Assembly (NCBI RefSeq): GCF_002994745.2
Contig: NW_020126831.1
Span: 124,001-188,000 of the forward strand
Direction: 5' to 3'
DNA: 64,000 bases
Source: Rosa chinensis
Lineage: Eukaryota > Streptophyta > Magnoliopsida > Rosales > Rosaceae
Shown here: piece after piece, positions 41,193-53,189 of the stretch
How positions within the stretch are numbered: position 1 is the first letter of the stretch
How the letters are laid out: every line of letters begins with the position of its first letter
The notes under the pieces: generated by a model
The model's database searches: none
What the model was told of the DNA's origin: nothing
What the model saw: only the letters and a program-made list of their open reading frames with translations
Program-made: the position numbers and the translations under genes

Positions 41193-43464
41193 TGATAGGA
41201 GCATTTTAATGCGACGTTTTAACTGCATTTCCCTACATTTTCTGCGTTATTTCCTTAATAAAACTCTGTTTAGGAAAGTTTCCATTCTTTGATTGGGAAA
41301 GTTCCTCTTTGTAGAAAGTTTCTATTTTGTTAGTTTCTATGTATCATTTTTAGTAAGTTTCCATTTTCGGTAGTTTCTATTTTTCATTTTTAGAAAGTTT
41401 CCCATTTTCAGTTTAGGAAAGTTGCCATTTTTCATTTTAGGAAAGTTTCTATTTTTCTTACTAGTTTCTATTTTCAGGACCTCCGAGCTAGAAAGTGGAA
41501 ATGAACTCACAAATGGAAAGAGGAGCTTGCGAACTACAAGGGGAGCAAAGATGAAGAACAATGAGCCACAGAAATGAGCAGAAATGAAGAGAAGAAGTTT
41601 TCCTGGTCCAACCAGGAAACCCTGCGAAAGGAGGAAGCTTCCCTAGCAAGTTTCCAACGCAACATGAAAAAGAAATGGAAAAATAATGTGTTTTGCGTTG
41701 GAAATGAGAAGGCTTGAAGATGAAGCAACGAGGCCCAAGAACTCTTTGGATTTTCGGCAAATTGGATAAAGGCCCATCAAAGCCCATGACATTAGGGTTT
41801 GTGACGCAAACCCTAGCCCTAAAGATGTTTGCCGTGAATTGCAAGAGAGAAACAAGGAGGAGGCGTCAAAAATCAGAAAATAAAAGAGATTTCTGGAGAT
41901 TTTCTAGGGCTATTTTTATGGAAAGAAAATTACTTGAAGAAACCCTAGAAGACCTAGCCGTCCAAGCCAAGAGGAAAAAAGGAATTGCCGTGCAAAATAA
42001 AGAAGAAACCCTAGAGAATTCGGCAAAGATTTCTAGAGAGTTTTAAGGAAAGAAAAAGGTGGAGACCAAGAAAAGCTCAAAAGAAGTCTAGATACATTCC
42101 TATATTCCCTAAAGAGTTTTGGCCGAATAAAGAGAAAATCAGAATATTATCAAGGGAATTTCGGCAAGAATTATTTAGGGAATTAAATGGAATTTTGTGA
42201 TTGGTTGCACCACCTCATAGGGCTTATGTGGCAAGCAAGCATTGGAGGAAATTATGTGGAGTTATATCATTGTGCCGTGAGATTACTAGGGTTACAAGGC
42301 TTGGAGAACAAAGGGCCGTCCCCTATATATTCATCTCTTCTCAACGTCAAGGTCCAAGTTCCATTCTTTACGTTCATACTTTGAGAAAAAATCAGAAAAC
42401 TCTCTCTAGCTAGCCGTGTTCTTCTCCATCCTCTAGGGCAACCACGAAGTTCAAGCAAGGCCAAGGAAGAAGAAGACAAGCCGTGCACACCATCCACCCA
42501 CCTTGAAGATTGCTTTCGAAATTCAAGAGACCATCATCACTTCATTCATCTCATCTTCATCACGGTGTAATCCGATTCTCCTTGTACCTTTGCTTTGTAT
42601 TTTCGTTGGTTTTGCCTTAGTTGACACATATGTATGAACAAGTATTGTTTTCTGAAATTTTATGATGAATTGTTAATTTTCAGATTCATATATTGCGATT
42701 TATGGTTGCTTTTGTGTGAGTGTTTGATTAAATTTGCATGATAGAAATCTTTTGTATGATATCTTGAATGGTTCGAAACATTTAGGGTTTTTATGTGATG
42801 TTGCTACGAATTTGAGAACATGAATCAACTTTTTGGTTTTGTGTTCTTGAATCGATAAGTAGTAAAGGTTTTGTACAAAAACCGAATTTAATCAAGAAGA
42901 TTGCAATTAGGTGGACTTTTTCATACTAAGTTGCACATTTGAGTTGATAGCCTTTCTAGGTGCTTATGCGTTAAACATGACATGATTGACTAGCTTTCTA
43001 GGGCTTGATTGCATGTTTGATAGGATTAATCTAGGTGCTTTCGCTTAGGTTAATTAGCATTGAAAGTAAAATATGGGAAATTGTTTGCTTTTGAACGTTT
43101 CACATGATCAACTCCTCTTGCATGACTATGATGAACAATGATGAACTTGAATCAATTTTAATCATGAGTTTCGACTTTGATCTTTGTTCTTACATTCCAT
43201 TTATATTTTTATGTTTTTGCATTTTTAATTATTTAGTTAGCTTTTATTTTCGAAAATAGAAAACCAAAATCAAAAATCCCCCTTTTCGTAAATATGTATA
43301 TATTTTGTTTATTTTTGTAAATATTATACTTTGTTTTAATTTTAATTGTTTAATTGTTTGACAATGACAGGTGTACCCTCAATCCCCGGAATAGAACGAT
43401 CCCTATTTACTTTATACTACTAATGACATTTCAGGGTTAAATTGGTCGCTTCCTCAAGCGATCA
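41193..43464 (+). repeat. 5' LTR of element F
   Basis: TGATAGGAG to AAGCGATCA. TATA box 42324-42330. CAATCCCCGG at 43380-43389. Close to A's LTR in most parts but with its own version of the T-rich first 300 bases. Confidence 0.95.
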
Positions 43465-43469
43465 ATTTT

Positions 43470-43487
43470 TGGCGCCGTTGCCGGGGA
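43470..43487 (+). promoter_or_regulatory. Primer-binding site (tRNA-Asp) of element F
   Basis: TGGCGCCGTTGCCGGGGA. The last eight bases plus TTG (43481-43490) pair with the U5 segment at 43380-43389. Confidence 0.92.
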
Positions 43488-44244
43488 TTGAAAAATCATT
43501 TGTCATATTGTGATAATATTGTTTTGTTTATATTGTGACCGAAAAAAAAAAAAAAAAAAAAAATTACTTGTTAATTATTTTGTTATAATTGTCGAAAATT
43601 AGTAATTAATTACTTAGGTTGTTATTTATATTGTGAATACGAATTTTAATTGTAGTTGTAAATTAAAGAAGGAATAGGTGAAGTCGTGTTTATTAATATT
43701 GGCCTAAACCCTTATTGGTACCTAGTCCAGGTCCCTTAAGGTTGAGGGCGGCCTTTATTAACATTCATTGAACTGTCTTCACACTTAGGACCTTTTATAT
43801 CCAAGTAAGTATAGCCTATGTGGGATGGTGTCTAGGAAGGGGACAACGCTCATGACTGGTTCTTGATCCAGAAGTGCGTGCAAATGGCCTAAACCACAAT
43901 GTGGGAGTAGCTCATGCCAAAATGGATCACCTCTTGTGTCGCCCTCCCCTACCTGGCCATTTCAGTAAGGTTGCCCAAAGGATGTAGGAGGGACTTAGTG
44001 TCTTGACGATTATACTTGGGCCGCACGTCCACTTGATTTACCGCTTGGAATTTAATTCGAAATCAATGGTATTTATAACAAAAGAAAATGTTGTGATGCA
44101 CCTAAGGTATATTGGATTAAACATAGTCTTGAAAAGGGTAGCTGTTTCAGTCCCATTGCACATCGAGACTCCCTGTTCCCGTACCTAAGTGTTGAAAATA
44201 ATTGTAAAGAAAAGGAAAGAATAGAAGTAATTTTACTTAATTTC

Positions 44245-44281
<37 letters not shown>

Positions 44282-45167
44282 ATTAGATGTGAATAGTGAC
44301 GTTTTGTTTGTTTGTGTGAAAGTTTTGTGTAAATGGTGTCTAATCTTGTTAAACAAAGGAAATGTAAAGAATTAATTGTAAATATTGTTAAATTCTTGAT
44401 TGTTATAAGTGTGTAAAATCGTATGAGTAGATAAGGGCCCTTTTGTTAATATTGGCCTTAACCCTTCATTAGTGCCTTTCTGAGGTCTTATGAGGTTGAG
44501 GGCGGCTTTTATTACATTTGGAGAACTGTCTAACACATGAGTTCTTTTCAAGCTGAGTAAGGGGCATATAGGTGGTGTCTTAGGTTGAGACCCTGGGTGA
44601 TGGGTTCAAATTGGATCTCAGAGATACTATAGACTGTGCGTAAACCACAATGTGGGAGTAGCCAATAGGGGCCTAAACCTCAATGAGGGAGTAGCCTCCG
44701 TAGTGTCACCAAAATGAGTCCTCCCTCTCACTTACCTCTTAATCTGGCCATCTAGCCTTCTGAAACAAAGGAAAGTGACTTATGTCTAGGCGACTATCCC
44801 TAGATCGTATCTCACCAATAGTAGTGGTTTCTATTGGGCTCGACTTACAACTTGTAATCAATTGAGATATTAACTTTATTTTGTAAAGATAATAAGATAC
44901 TTGAACATAACCTCCACTTGTAAATTGTGTTGTTTTGTACATTTTATACTTGTATAAACTTCTACGTGGTTATTTGTGAAAAGATTGTGGATAGTTTGTA
45001 ATTTATACTCTTTTATACTTGTATAAATCATAAATAGTAAAGTCGTGAATAGAACTTGTGAATAGTGACTCGTGAATAGTAAAGTTGATGTATAAATCAC
45101 TAATTTGTAATTAACTCACTTTATACTTTGCTAACTTCTTTGAATTTTGATGATGTTCAGGATTCCT
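43488..45167 (+). promoter_or_regulatory. Leader of element F
   Basis: Same organisation as A: A tract (43542-43563), module 1 with hairpin 43894-43904, A tract (44247-44279), module 2 with hairpins 44645-44655 (CCAC/GTGG) and 44678-44688 (CCTC/GAGG), and TTCAG (45156-45160) just before gag. No gene. Confidence 0.8.
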
Positions 45168-45188
45168 ATGAATGACCGAGCCTTTTAG
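45168..45188 (+). other. Six-codon upstream reading frame at the F gag start
   Basis: Identical to the one in A (ATG AAT GAC CGA GCC TTT TAG). Confidence 0.5.
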
Positions 45189-46722
45189 ACCCTCTACACT
45201 AAAGGAAATTGAAGCAAGGCTCGCTCGTTTGAAGGGTCCTTCACTCTTGAGTTCACAAGCCCTTCTCCTTCAACATACAAAGAGTACACATTTAACGAGC
45301 AAGGGAAGAGGACCTACTGTTCTGAGGAGTCTACATCACCTACACCAAGTCCATCTCCTCCTCACGTTCACCTTCACCTGTGATTTCGTCCAACTCTACA
45401 CCACCACCTTCACACCACCTGAAGAAGTCAGGGAAGAGAGAATGGCATCTATTAGGGAACTTCCACCGCAACTGTTGAAGGAGGACCCCCTACAGGCATA
45501 GTTACCCTGCCCCTGCAGCTGGAAGACAGGCAGAGTTTGAGCTTAAGAGTGGATTGTTGCACAAGCTCCCTATGTTCCATGGCCTCAATATGGAGGACGC
45601 CAACAAGCATATCAGAGAATTTCAGTCTTATGTGCTAACATGCAACCACAAGGAGCAGATAAAACATTCTTGAAGATGAAGGCATTTCCGTTCTCCTTAG
45701 CTGACAGAGCCAAAGATTGGCTATATGAGCTTCCTGCTGGTATCACATCATGGGAACAATGAGAAAGGCCTTCTTGGAAAATACTTCCCAGCTTCCAAGG
45801 TCATCACACTCAGGAAGAAGCTTAGTGGAATAGAGCAGGCCCATGATGAGTCCTATGCTGCCTACTACGAGAGGTTCAATTCCTACTTGCACAATGCCCT
45901 CAACATCAAATGAAGGATGAGACCTTACTACATGCTTTTACGAAGGACTCTTACCCTTGGAAAGGCAAATGTTGGATGCTGCAGCTGGTGGAGCTTTTGT
46001 GGATAAGTCACCTGCGGTTGGGAAGGAACTTATAGCTAATCGTGCCCTAAACCCCAACAGTATGAGGGTGTGAGACAACCCACTCGTAGGGTAAATGAGG
46101 TGAGCACTAGTCCTGCCATTGCGGATCAATTGAGCAAACTCACCCTTCTTGTGAACAAGGTGGCGACTACTCAAGGCCATGGAGGACCCTCTGCTTGTGG
46201 GGTATGCTTTACTCAAGGACATCCTACGGATCAATGTCCTCAACTGAGTGAGAATGGTGGTTGGGAGTCTGTGAATGCTATAGGAGGCTATCAAGGGAAC
46301 CAAGGGGGTCCCCAACGTCCAAGGTATGATCCATATTCGAATACCTATAACCTGGATGGAGGGACCACCCCAACTTCAAGTGGACCAACAATGAAAATGT
46401 TCAGAACCCTCTTGGTGGCAGTTTCCAACGTCCTCAAGGACCTCCCTATCAAAGACCTTACATGCCTCCTCAACATAACATAGGGAATTCCAATTCTCAC
46501 TATGATAAGACGATAGAGGCATTGACTAATTCTACTCAGGCATTGACTAGTGCCACACAGACTTTGCTTCAAGGACAACAGACCAATGCCAAGGACATTG
46601 CAGAGCTCAAGAAGCAAATGGGACAAGTGGTGGACTTCATGACCAAGTTTCATGAGAGTGGTAAGCTTCCGAGCAACACAATTCCAAACCCAAAGGGAGG
46701 CTTTGAAGGTTCCACCAACTGA
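45172..46722 (+). pseudogene. gag: Gag of element F, frameshifted, no pol
   Basis: Starts [20 protein letters not shown] like A's Gag. It shifts frame near 45240 and several times more (about 45490, 45640-45760, 45860, 46050, 46360). Homology to A's Gag continues to the end in changing frames. The zinc knuckle at 46196-46237 reads C-x2-C-x4-H-x4-C (CGVCFTQGHPTDQC). The C-terminal part at 46462-46722 is open and ends QMGQVVDFM...LPSNTIPNPKG, then eight further residues and TGA. In A the same position continues into protease. As read it cannot give full-length Gag. Most breaks are single-base losses, so the true state is uncertain. Confidence 0.85.
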
Positions 46723-48660
46723 GGAGAAGAGGAAACCACGTCTAGGCTGAGAAGACGTTAAAACCAAGCGCTACTTGGGAGGCAACCCATGCAAATCAGA
46801 TTTGCTTTCTTTATCCTTATCTTTTATTTTTCGTTTTTGCTTTTTGAATTTAGTATTATTTTCGTAAATTTCATCCCTATATGCTTAAGTGTTTCATTGC
46901 ATGCTTTTAATTGATTACATTGAGGACAATGCAATATTTAAGTGTGGGGAAGGGATTTACACTTTTGTCTTGAGTCATATTGAAAATACAAAAAAAAAAA
47001 AAAAAAAAAATTGAAAAATGTCAAAAAAGTCAAAAATTTTCGTTGCTTTTGTTTTTGTTTTGAGTCTTAGGATGCCCTTTCAACTGTCTAGGATGATTCT
47101 ATATCTCTGAAATCATGACTAAAAGGATCACAAATTGAGATGATTTAAACACGGTATTCTTTGGTTAATTGAGATATATGAAAAATATATGCCTTGTAGT
47201 GGATATGGATTTCGAAACTTTGGTACAGAATATGAGCATGTTAAGATGAGTTTTGATTCATATAAACCCATGTGAGATAATTGAGCCCATGTCCCTTTTC
47301 TTGGAGTGAATCGAAAAATATATATTCTTATTTTTTGGCGATGTTTTGATGATCTCATTATTCTTTCATCTTGATTGACTACTTGCCATAGATTAAGTTT
47401 GATGGACTAGAGAATGCTAGAATTCGCTCTTGTGCTTGTTGAGACGTTATCAATACATGGCCCTGATTCTGGAAGGGATAGAGGCACCCTAGGAATTACC
47501 ACCATTGCCAAATAAACCTGTGTCCCTAATTGTGCCCGTCGTGGGACTCCCCTAGATAAGCCCCTTTGAGCCTACATTGAGCCTTTTCATTCATCACCCT
47601 TAAAACCCTTAACCATGAAGCTTAGTATAGTTACAACCTACCCTTGTTCTAAGAACTTAGTGGAGCTATCTTTTGAGACATACTTCGTGGGTTTGGTGCT
47701 AAGGATGAAATTGAGAAGAGGTGAAAGTTCAAGTGTGGGGTAGACTTGTCCATAAAAAAAAAAAAAGTATATGTGAAAGCCGTGAAAAATGAAAAGAAAA
47801 GAAAATTGTGTACGGCTAGAAAAAAAGAAAAATGTTTATGGATTTTAGTCCCTCATACTTAGTGATTTTGGAGTTTACTTTGAACTGAAGGCCCACTACT
47901 GAAAAATTTGGCCTTTGTCCATTCACTATAGTTCAGGGGAAGTTTACAATGAAGATTGGGCCCAACATGAAGACATTAGGCCCCTTTTATGTTACCTCTA
48001 GGGAAAGTGACGTTTTTGCAATGCCTTGGTGGATTTCTTGAGGTCTCTACATTTACATATGCTCTACTAGGTTTTTAGGACACTTTGATAAATCCTTACC
48101 TTTCATTTCTTAAACCTTGAGCCTAGCCCCATTACAACCTTTGAGAAGACCTTCTTGATCCTTAAGATGGGACAGCCCTTGATGTGGAGATGAGTTACAA
48201 GAGTTGAACCTATGGCTTGGGTCCATCTGTGCAAGTAGTTGATATCCTTCATGAGATCTTTAAAGAAAATTATACATGTGCTTTCGTTTCTTACATTATG
48301 TGATATACTTGCTATCTGTCACATATACTTGAGTGTATAAGCTTTAAGCATTGCATGATCTGAGAGAAGAAAGAGGGATATACCTTGTGAGATTGAATCA
48401 AACTTGTTTGAAACATGCTTAACAGAAACCATCACCATTGTTTCAACCAAGTCCTACTTGTGTATATGTAAATTATGTGTTTTAATTAACTCTCGAATGC
48501 CTAAACATGAATCTTGATTGAGTGCTAATCTTGGTGTTGTGAAAGTAAGAGATTGCTGAGACAAATAGTTGAAGGGCAATAGAGTCTTTTTTTAAAGTCT
48601 TTAATTTCGTTGAGTCTTAGTGTGTCTTAGTGTGATTTTGCTAAGGGACTAGCAAAAGCT
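46723..48660 (+). promoter_or_regulatory. 3' UTR of element F
   Basis: Conserved block (46741-46789), PPT-like motifs near 46939 and 47729, hairpin 47522-47547, A tract near 46990. No gene. Confidence 0.8.
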
Positions 48661-48674
48661 AAGTGTGGGGAATT
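48661..48674 (+). promoter_or_regulatory. Polypurine tract of element F
   Basis: AAGTGTGGGGAATT directly before the 3' LTR, as in element C. Confidence 0.85.
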
Positions 48675-50929
48675 TGATAGGAGCATTTTAATGCGACGTT
48701 TTAACTGCATTTCCCTACATTTTCTGCGTTATTTCCTTAATAAAACTCTGTTTAGGAAAGTTTCCATTCTTTGATTGGGAAAGTTCCTCTTTGTAGAAAG
48801 TTTCTATTTTTGTAGTTTCTATTTATCATTTTTAGTAAGTTTCCATTTTCGTAGTTTCTATTTTTCATTTTTAGAAAGTTTCCCATTTTCAGTTTTAGGA
48901 AAGTTGCCATTTTCATTTTAGGAAAGTTTCTATTTCTTACTAGTTTCTATTTTCAGGACCTCCGAGCTAGAAAGTGGAAATGAACTCATAAATGGAAAGA
49001 GGAGCTTGCGAACTAAAGGGGAGCAAAGATGAAGAACAATGAGCCACAGAAATGAGCAGAAATGAAGGAAGAAGTTTCCTGGTCCAACCAGGAAACCCTG
49101 CGGAAAGGAGGAAGGCTTCCCTAGCAAGTTTCCAACGCAACCATGAAAAGAAATGGAAAAATAATGTGTTTGCGTTGGAAAATGAGAAGGCTTGAAGAAG
49201 CAACGAGGCCCAAGAACTCTTTGGATTTCGGCAAATTGGATAATGGCCCATCAAAGCCCATGACATTAGGGTTTGTGACGCAAACCCTAGCCCTTAAAGA
49301 TGTTTGCCGTGAATTTGCAAGAGAGAAACAAGGAGGAGGCGTCCAAAAATCAGAAAATATAAGAAGATTTCGGTGAGATTTTCTAGGGCTATTTTTATGG
49401 AAAGAAATCTACTTGAAGAACCCTAGAAGACTAGCCGTCCAAGCCAAGAGGAAAAGGAATTGCCGTGCAAAATAAGAAGAAACCTAGAGAATTCGGCAAA
49501 GATTTATCTAGAGAGTTTTAAGGAAAGAAAATATGTGTGGAGACCAAGAAAGCTCAAAAGAAGTCTAGATACATTCCTATATTCCCTAAAGAGTTTGGCC
49601 GAAATAAAGAGAAAATCAGAATATTATCAAGGAATTTCGGCAAGAATTATTTAGGGAATTAAATGGAATTTTGTGATTGGTTGCACCACCTCATAGGCTT
49701 ATGTGGCAAGCAAGCATTGGAGGAAATTATGTGGAGTTATATCATTGTGCCGTGAGATTACTAGGGTTACAAGGCTTGGAGAACAAAGGAAGCCGTCCCC
49801 TATATATTCATCTCTTCTTTCAACGTCAAAGGTCCCAAGTTCTTTTACGTTCATACTTTGAGAAAAAATCAGAAAACTCTCTCTAGCTTAGCCGTGTTCT
49901 TCTCCATCCTCTAGGGCAACCGAAGTTCAAGCAAGGCCAAGGAAGAAGAAGACAAGCCGTGCACACATCCACCCTTCACCTTGAAGATTGCTTTCGAAAT
50001 TCAAGAGACCACATCATCACTTCATTCATCTCATCTTCATCACGGTGTAATCCGATTCTCCTTGTACCTTTGCTTTGTATTTTCGTTGGTTTTGCCTTAG
50101 TTGACACATATGTATGAACAAGTATTGTTTTCTGAAATTTTATGATGAATTGTTAATTTTCAGATTCATATATTGCGATTTATGGTTGCTTTTGTGTGAG
50201 TGTTTGATTAAATTTGCATGATAGAAATCTTTTGTATGATATCTTGAATGGTTCGAAACATTTAGGGTTTTATGTGATTGTTGCTACGAATTCGAGAACA
50301 TGATCAACTTTTTGGTTTGTGTTCTTGAATCGATAAGTAGTAAAGGTTTGTACAAAAACGAATTTAATCAAAAGATTGCAATTAGGTGGACTTTTTCATA
50401 CTAAGTTGCACATTTGAGTTGATAGCCTTTCTAGGTGCTTATTGCGTTAAACATGTTGATTGACTAGCTTTCTAGGGCTTGATGCATGTTTGATAGATTA
50501 ATCTAGGTGCTTTCGCTTAGGTTAATTAGCGTTGAAAGTAAAATATGGGAAATTGTTTGCTTTTGAACGTTTCACATGATCAACTCCTCTTGCATGACTA
50601 TGATGAACAATGATGAACTTGAATCAATTTTAATCATGAGTTTCGACTTTGATCTTTGTTCTTACATTCCATTTATATTTTTATGTTTTTGCGTTTTTAA
50701 TTATTTAGTTAGCTTTTATTTTCGAAAAGAACCAAAATCAAAATCCCCCCTTTTTCGTAATATGTATATATTTTGTTTTATTTTTGTAAATATTTACTTT
50801 GTTTTAATTTTAATTGTTTAATTGTTTGATAATGACAGGTGTACAATCCCCGGAATAGAACGATCCTATTTACTTTATACTACTAATGACATTTCAGGGT
50901 TAAATTGGTCGCTTCCTCAGAGCGTATCA
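48675..50929 (+). repeat. 3' LTR of element F
   Basis: Matches 41193-43464, mainly with single-base indels in both directions. TATA box 49801-49807. Ends AGCGTATCA followed by ACTAA. Part of the CAATCCCCGG environment is shortened (GTGTACAATCCCCGG). Confidence 0.95.
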
Positions 50930-53174
50930 ACTAAGAAACAAATTATTGACCAAGTCAACATTAAATCCTAAGTCAAACTAACTCTAACTACTTTCCCTAA
51001 AATTTAGGAACCTATCCCTTAAATTAAGGAGACCTAACAAACTCATAACAAACTCTAAAAAAACTAAAACTAAAAACAACACAATATTTACTATTCACGG
51101 AGACTATTCACGAAATTAAAACATTTTTAAATTTTATTTTATTTTATTTTTATTTAACTAAGTTAACATGCTACCTAAAAATCTAAGTTAATTTTATTTA
51201 TTTACACAAAAAGAAAACATAAAGATAGGGGGGTTTTTAAAGATTGAAATCGAAATTTTCAGAAAGTAAACAAGATTAAAATTGTTTTATTTACAAGTGT
51301 GGGAAAGAAGAATCTTTGAAGAACAATTTTTCAAGAACTAATATCAACAACATATTTCATGCATCCCTTAATCTTGTTAATTACCATGGAACATCATCAA
51401 CCAAGAAACAAAGATCAACGCAACCAATGTCCTTATTTTACTTCCCTTTACTTAGTCAATTAAGCAACGCACTTAATCCAACATATTTCAAACGCAGGTA
51501 TCACACAATCACGCAACTCATGATCTCATGCATTCGAATCATTAAGAACAAGTGAAAGTTTGGTCAATGAACATGCAAATCCAAGTACTCAACGCAAGTC
51601 AATTCATCACATGCATAATCTGATTTCGACCTTTGTCCAAAGCCTTTACTACTTAAGTGAATTAGGGTTACAACGCATAAACCTATTACTAGCTCCAATC
51701 ATGCAATCATCTAAGTTTCGAACCAAAGAACAAGAACATGCAAAAGTTTTCCATAAACAAAATCAGATCATCATTCCATGAAATCGGCAATTAACAAGAA
51801 TCAAACATACATAAACACATCAAACATTGAAAAGACTATCCAAATCGCATCCAAAAATCAGAAAACTAACTCATGGTTTCGGTTTTACACAAAGAAAAAC
51901 AAAAACAGAATTTCTATCTAACAAGTTACAAAACCGAGAAGAAAACATGATGAAGATGGTAAGAACAACCCTTAGACACGTCCCAAGGTCCAACGCAGAT
52001 CCAAGGCGGCGGCACAAAGTGAAGATCACGGCAAAGATGGAGGATGGCACGGCTAGAACTTGCAAGACGCGAAAACCTGAAACTCAAGAGCAAACCGGTG
52101 AGAAACGAAATTGTGGAGAATAAAGTGTCACCCCTGAACGTCTAATACACAAGGTATATATAGTAGAACGTCTCAAGGCACTCCCAATTCGTTTCTACTT
52201 GGTTTCTCTTAGTTCGTGTTGATTTAGGACTCCTTTGTCACAAAATAGATTTCCGGCGGATTGACCTCAGTTCACTAAAACGACCATAACTTCCTCTAGA
52301 AAATAGCTATTGATGAGCTGTAAAAAGATCTGGAAACTAGATATCTGAAGCTTTCCAACCATATAAAAATCATAATTTTCTGAGCTCTGAGCGATTTTTG
52401 ACACTCCGTTGAAGTTGACTGATCTGCACAGGCAGATTTCCGAATCTGTATTGGTTTAAACTTTTAATGCACAAGTTGAGTCCAATTCGGTTTTCCTTCA
52501 CATCACATGCCTCTCACATGCCTTCCATGCCTATTCTGAAGTAGAAACGTCAAGAACTCCCTAGAACCTTCAAGAATCTCACGGCAATTCAATCCTTACT
52601 CAACAAGAAGTCCAAATTCCATATTGCTTTGTAATTCGAATCTCTTGTGACTTCCTCTTCCATGTGCACGGCATATGACCTTCTTGAGTCTTCTAGATGC
52701 TTCATGATCGTTCCATAGCTCTCCTAGTATGAGTAGAACTCCATATGCAAGTAGGTTTCCTAGTTGAATACAAACTCCTTTTCTGCGATACTTCTACACT
52801 CTTCCGGAACCTTCTTGAGTAATCCTTATCCAACAGGGACTCCTTGTCACACTAGGATTCCTTATCTGAGTAGAATTGGGTTTCCCTGTCCAAGTAGAAC
52901 TTCTAATTTCCGCGACTTAAGAGTTTGAATCCAAGTCAGCTTCTGATTCCTACTCCAACTAGGATTCCTTTTCCTAGTCAAACTGGGAGAATTTCCATTT
53001 CTTCATTTCTTTCCATTTCTGCGCCACTTATGCCTTCCTTAGTCATTTTTCGACTTTGAGACTCCATTTTCACCTGTAAAACACTAACTAAGTTAAATTG
53101 ATCAAGATAAAGGAAATAACTCAGCAAAATATAGGGTTTAAACATTATTAACGTCGCATTTTATGCTCCTATCA
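50930..53174 (-). repeat. 3' LTR of E1, main part
   Basis: On the minus strand from TGATAGGAGCATAAAATGCG (53174) leftward to the F insertion. It matches E2's LTR (58839-61100) with substitutions and indels. TATA box 52155-52162. A 98-codon frame antisense to the LTR (51827-52123) is present in both copies but looks like a by-product of LTR identity. Confidence 0.92.
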
Positions 53175-53189
53175 AATTCCCCCACACTT
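53175..53189 (-). promoter_or_regulatory. Polypurine tract of E1
   Basis: The minus strand reads AAGTGTGGGGGAATT directly before the 3' LTR. Confidence 0.86.

Larger units (their letters stand above)
41193..50929 (+). mobile_element. Element F: gag-only Athila-like element of the A/C group
   Basis: 9.7 kb: LTR (2272), PBS, leader, gag, conserved block, 3' UTR, PPT, LTR (2255), with ACTAA duplications. No protease, RT or integrase is present. Gag joins the post-coding block directly. It resembles element C in every part, so C and F form one gag-only subfamily. Near-identical LTRs point to a recent insertion with enzymes supplied in trans. Confidence 0.93.

Noticed and set aside
51827..52123. 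98-codon frame antisense to the E-family LTR, also at 59874-60170
   Set aside because: It is open in both LTR copies, but the copies are nearly identical anyway. It has a basic, unstructured composition and no recognisable domain.
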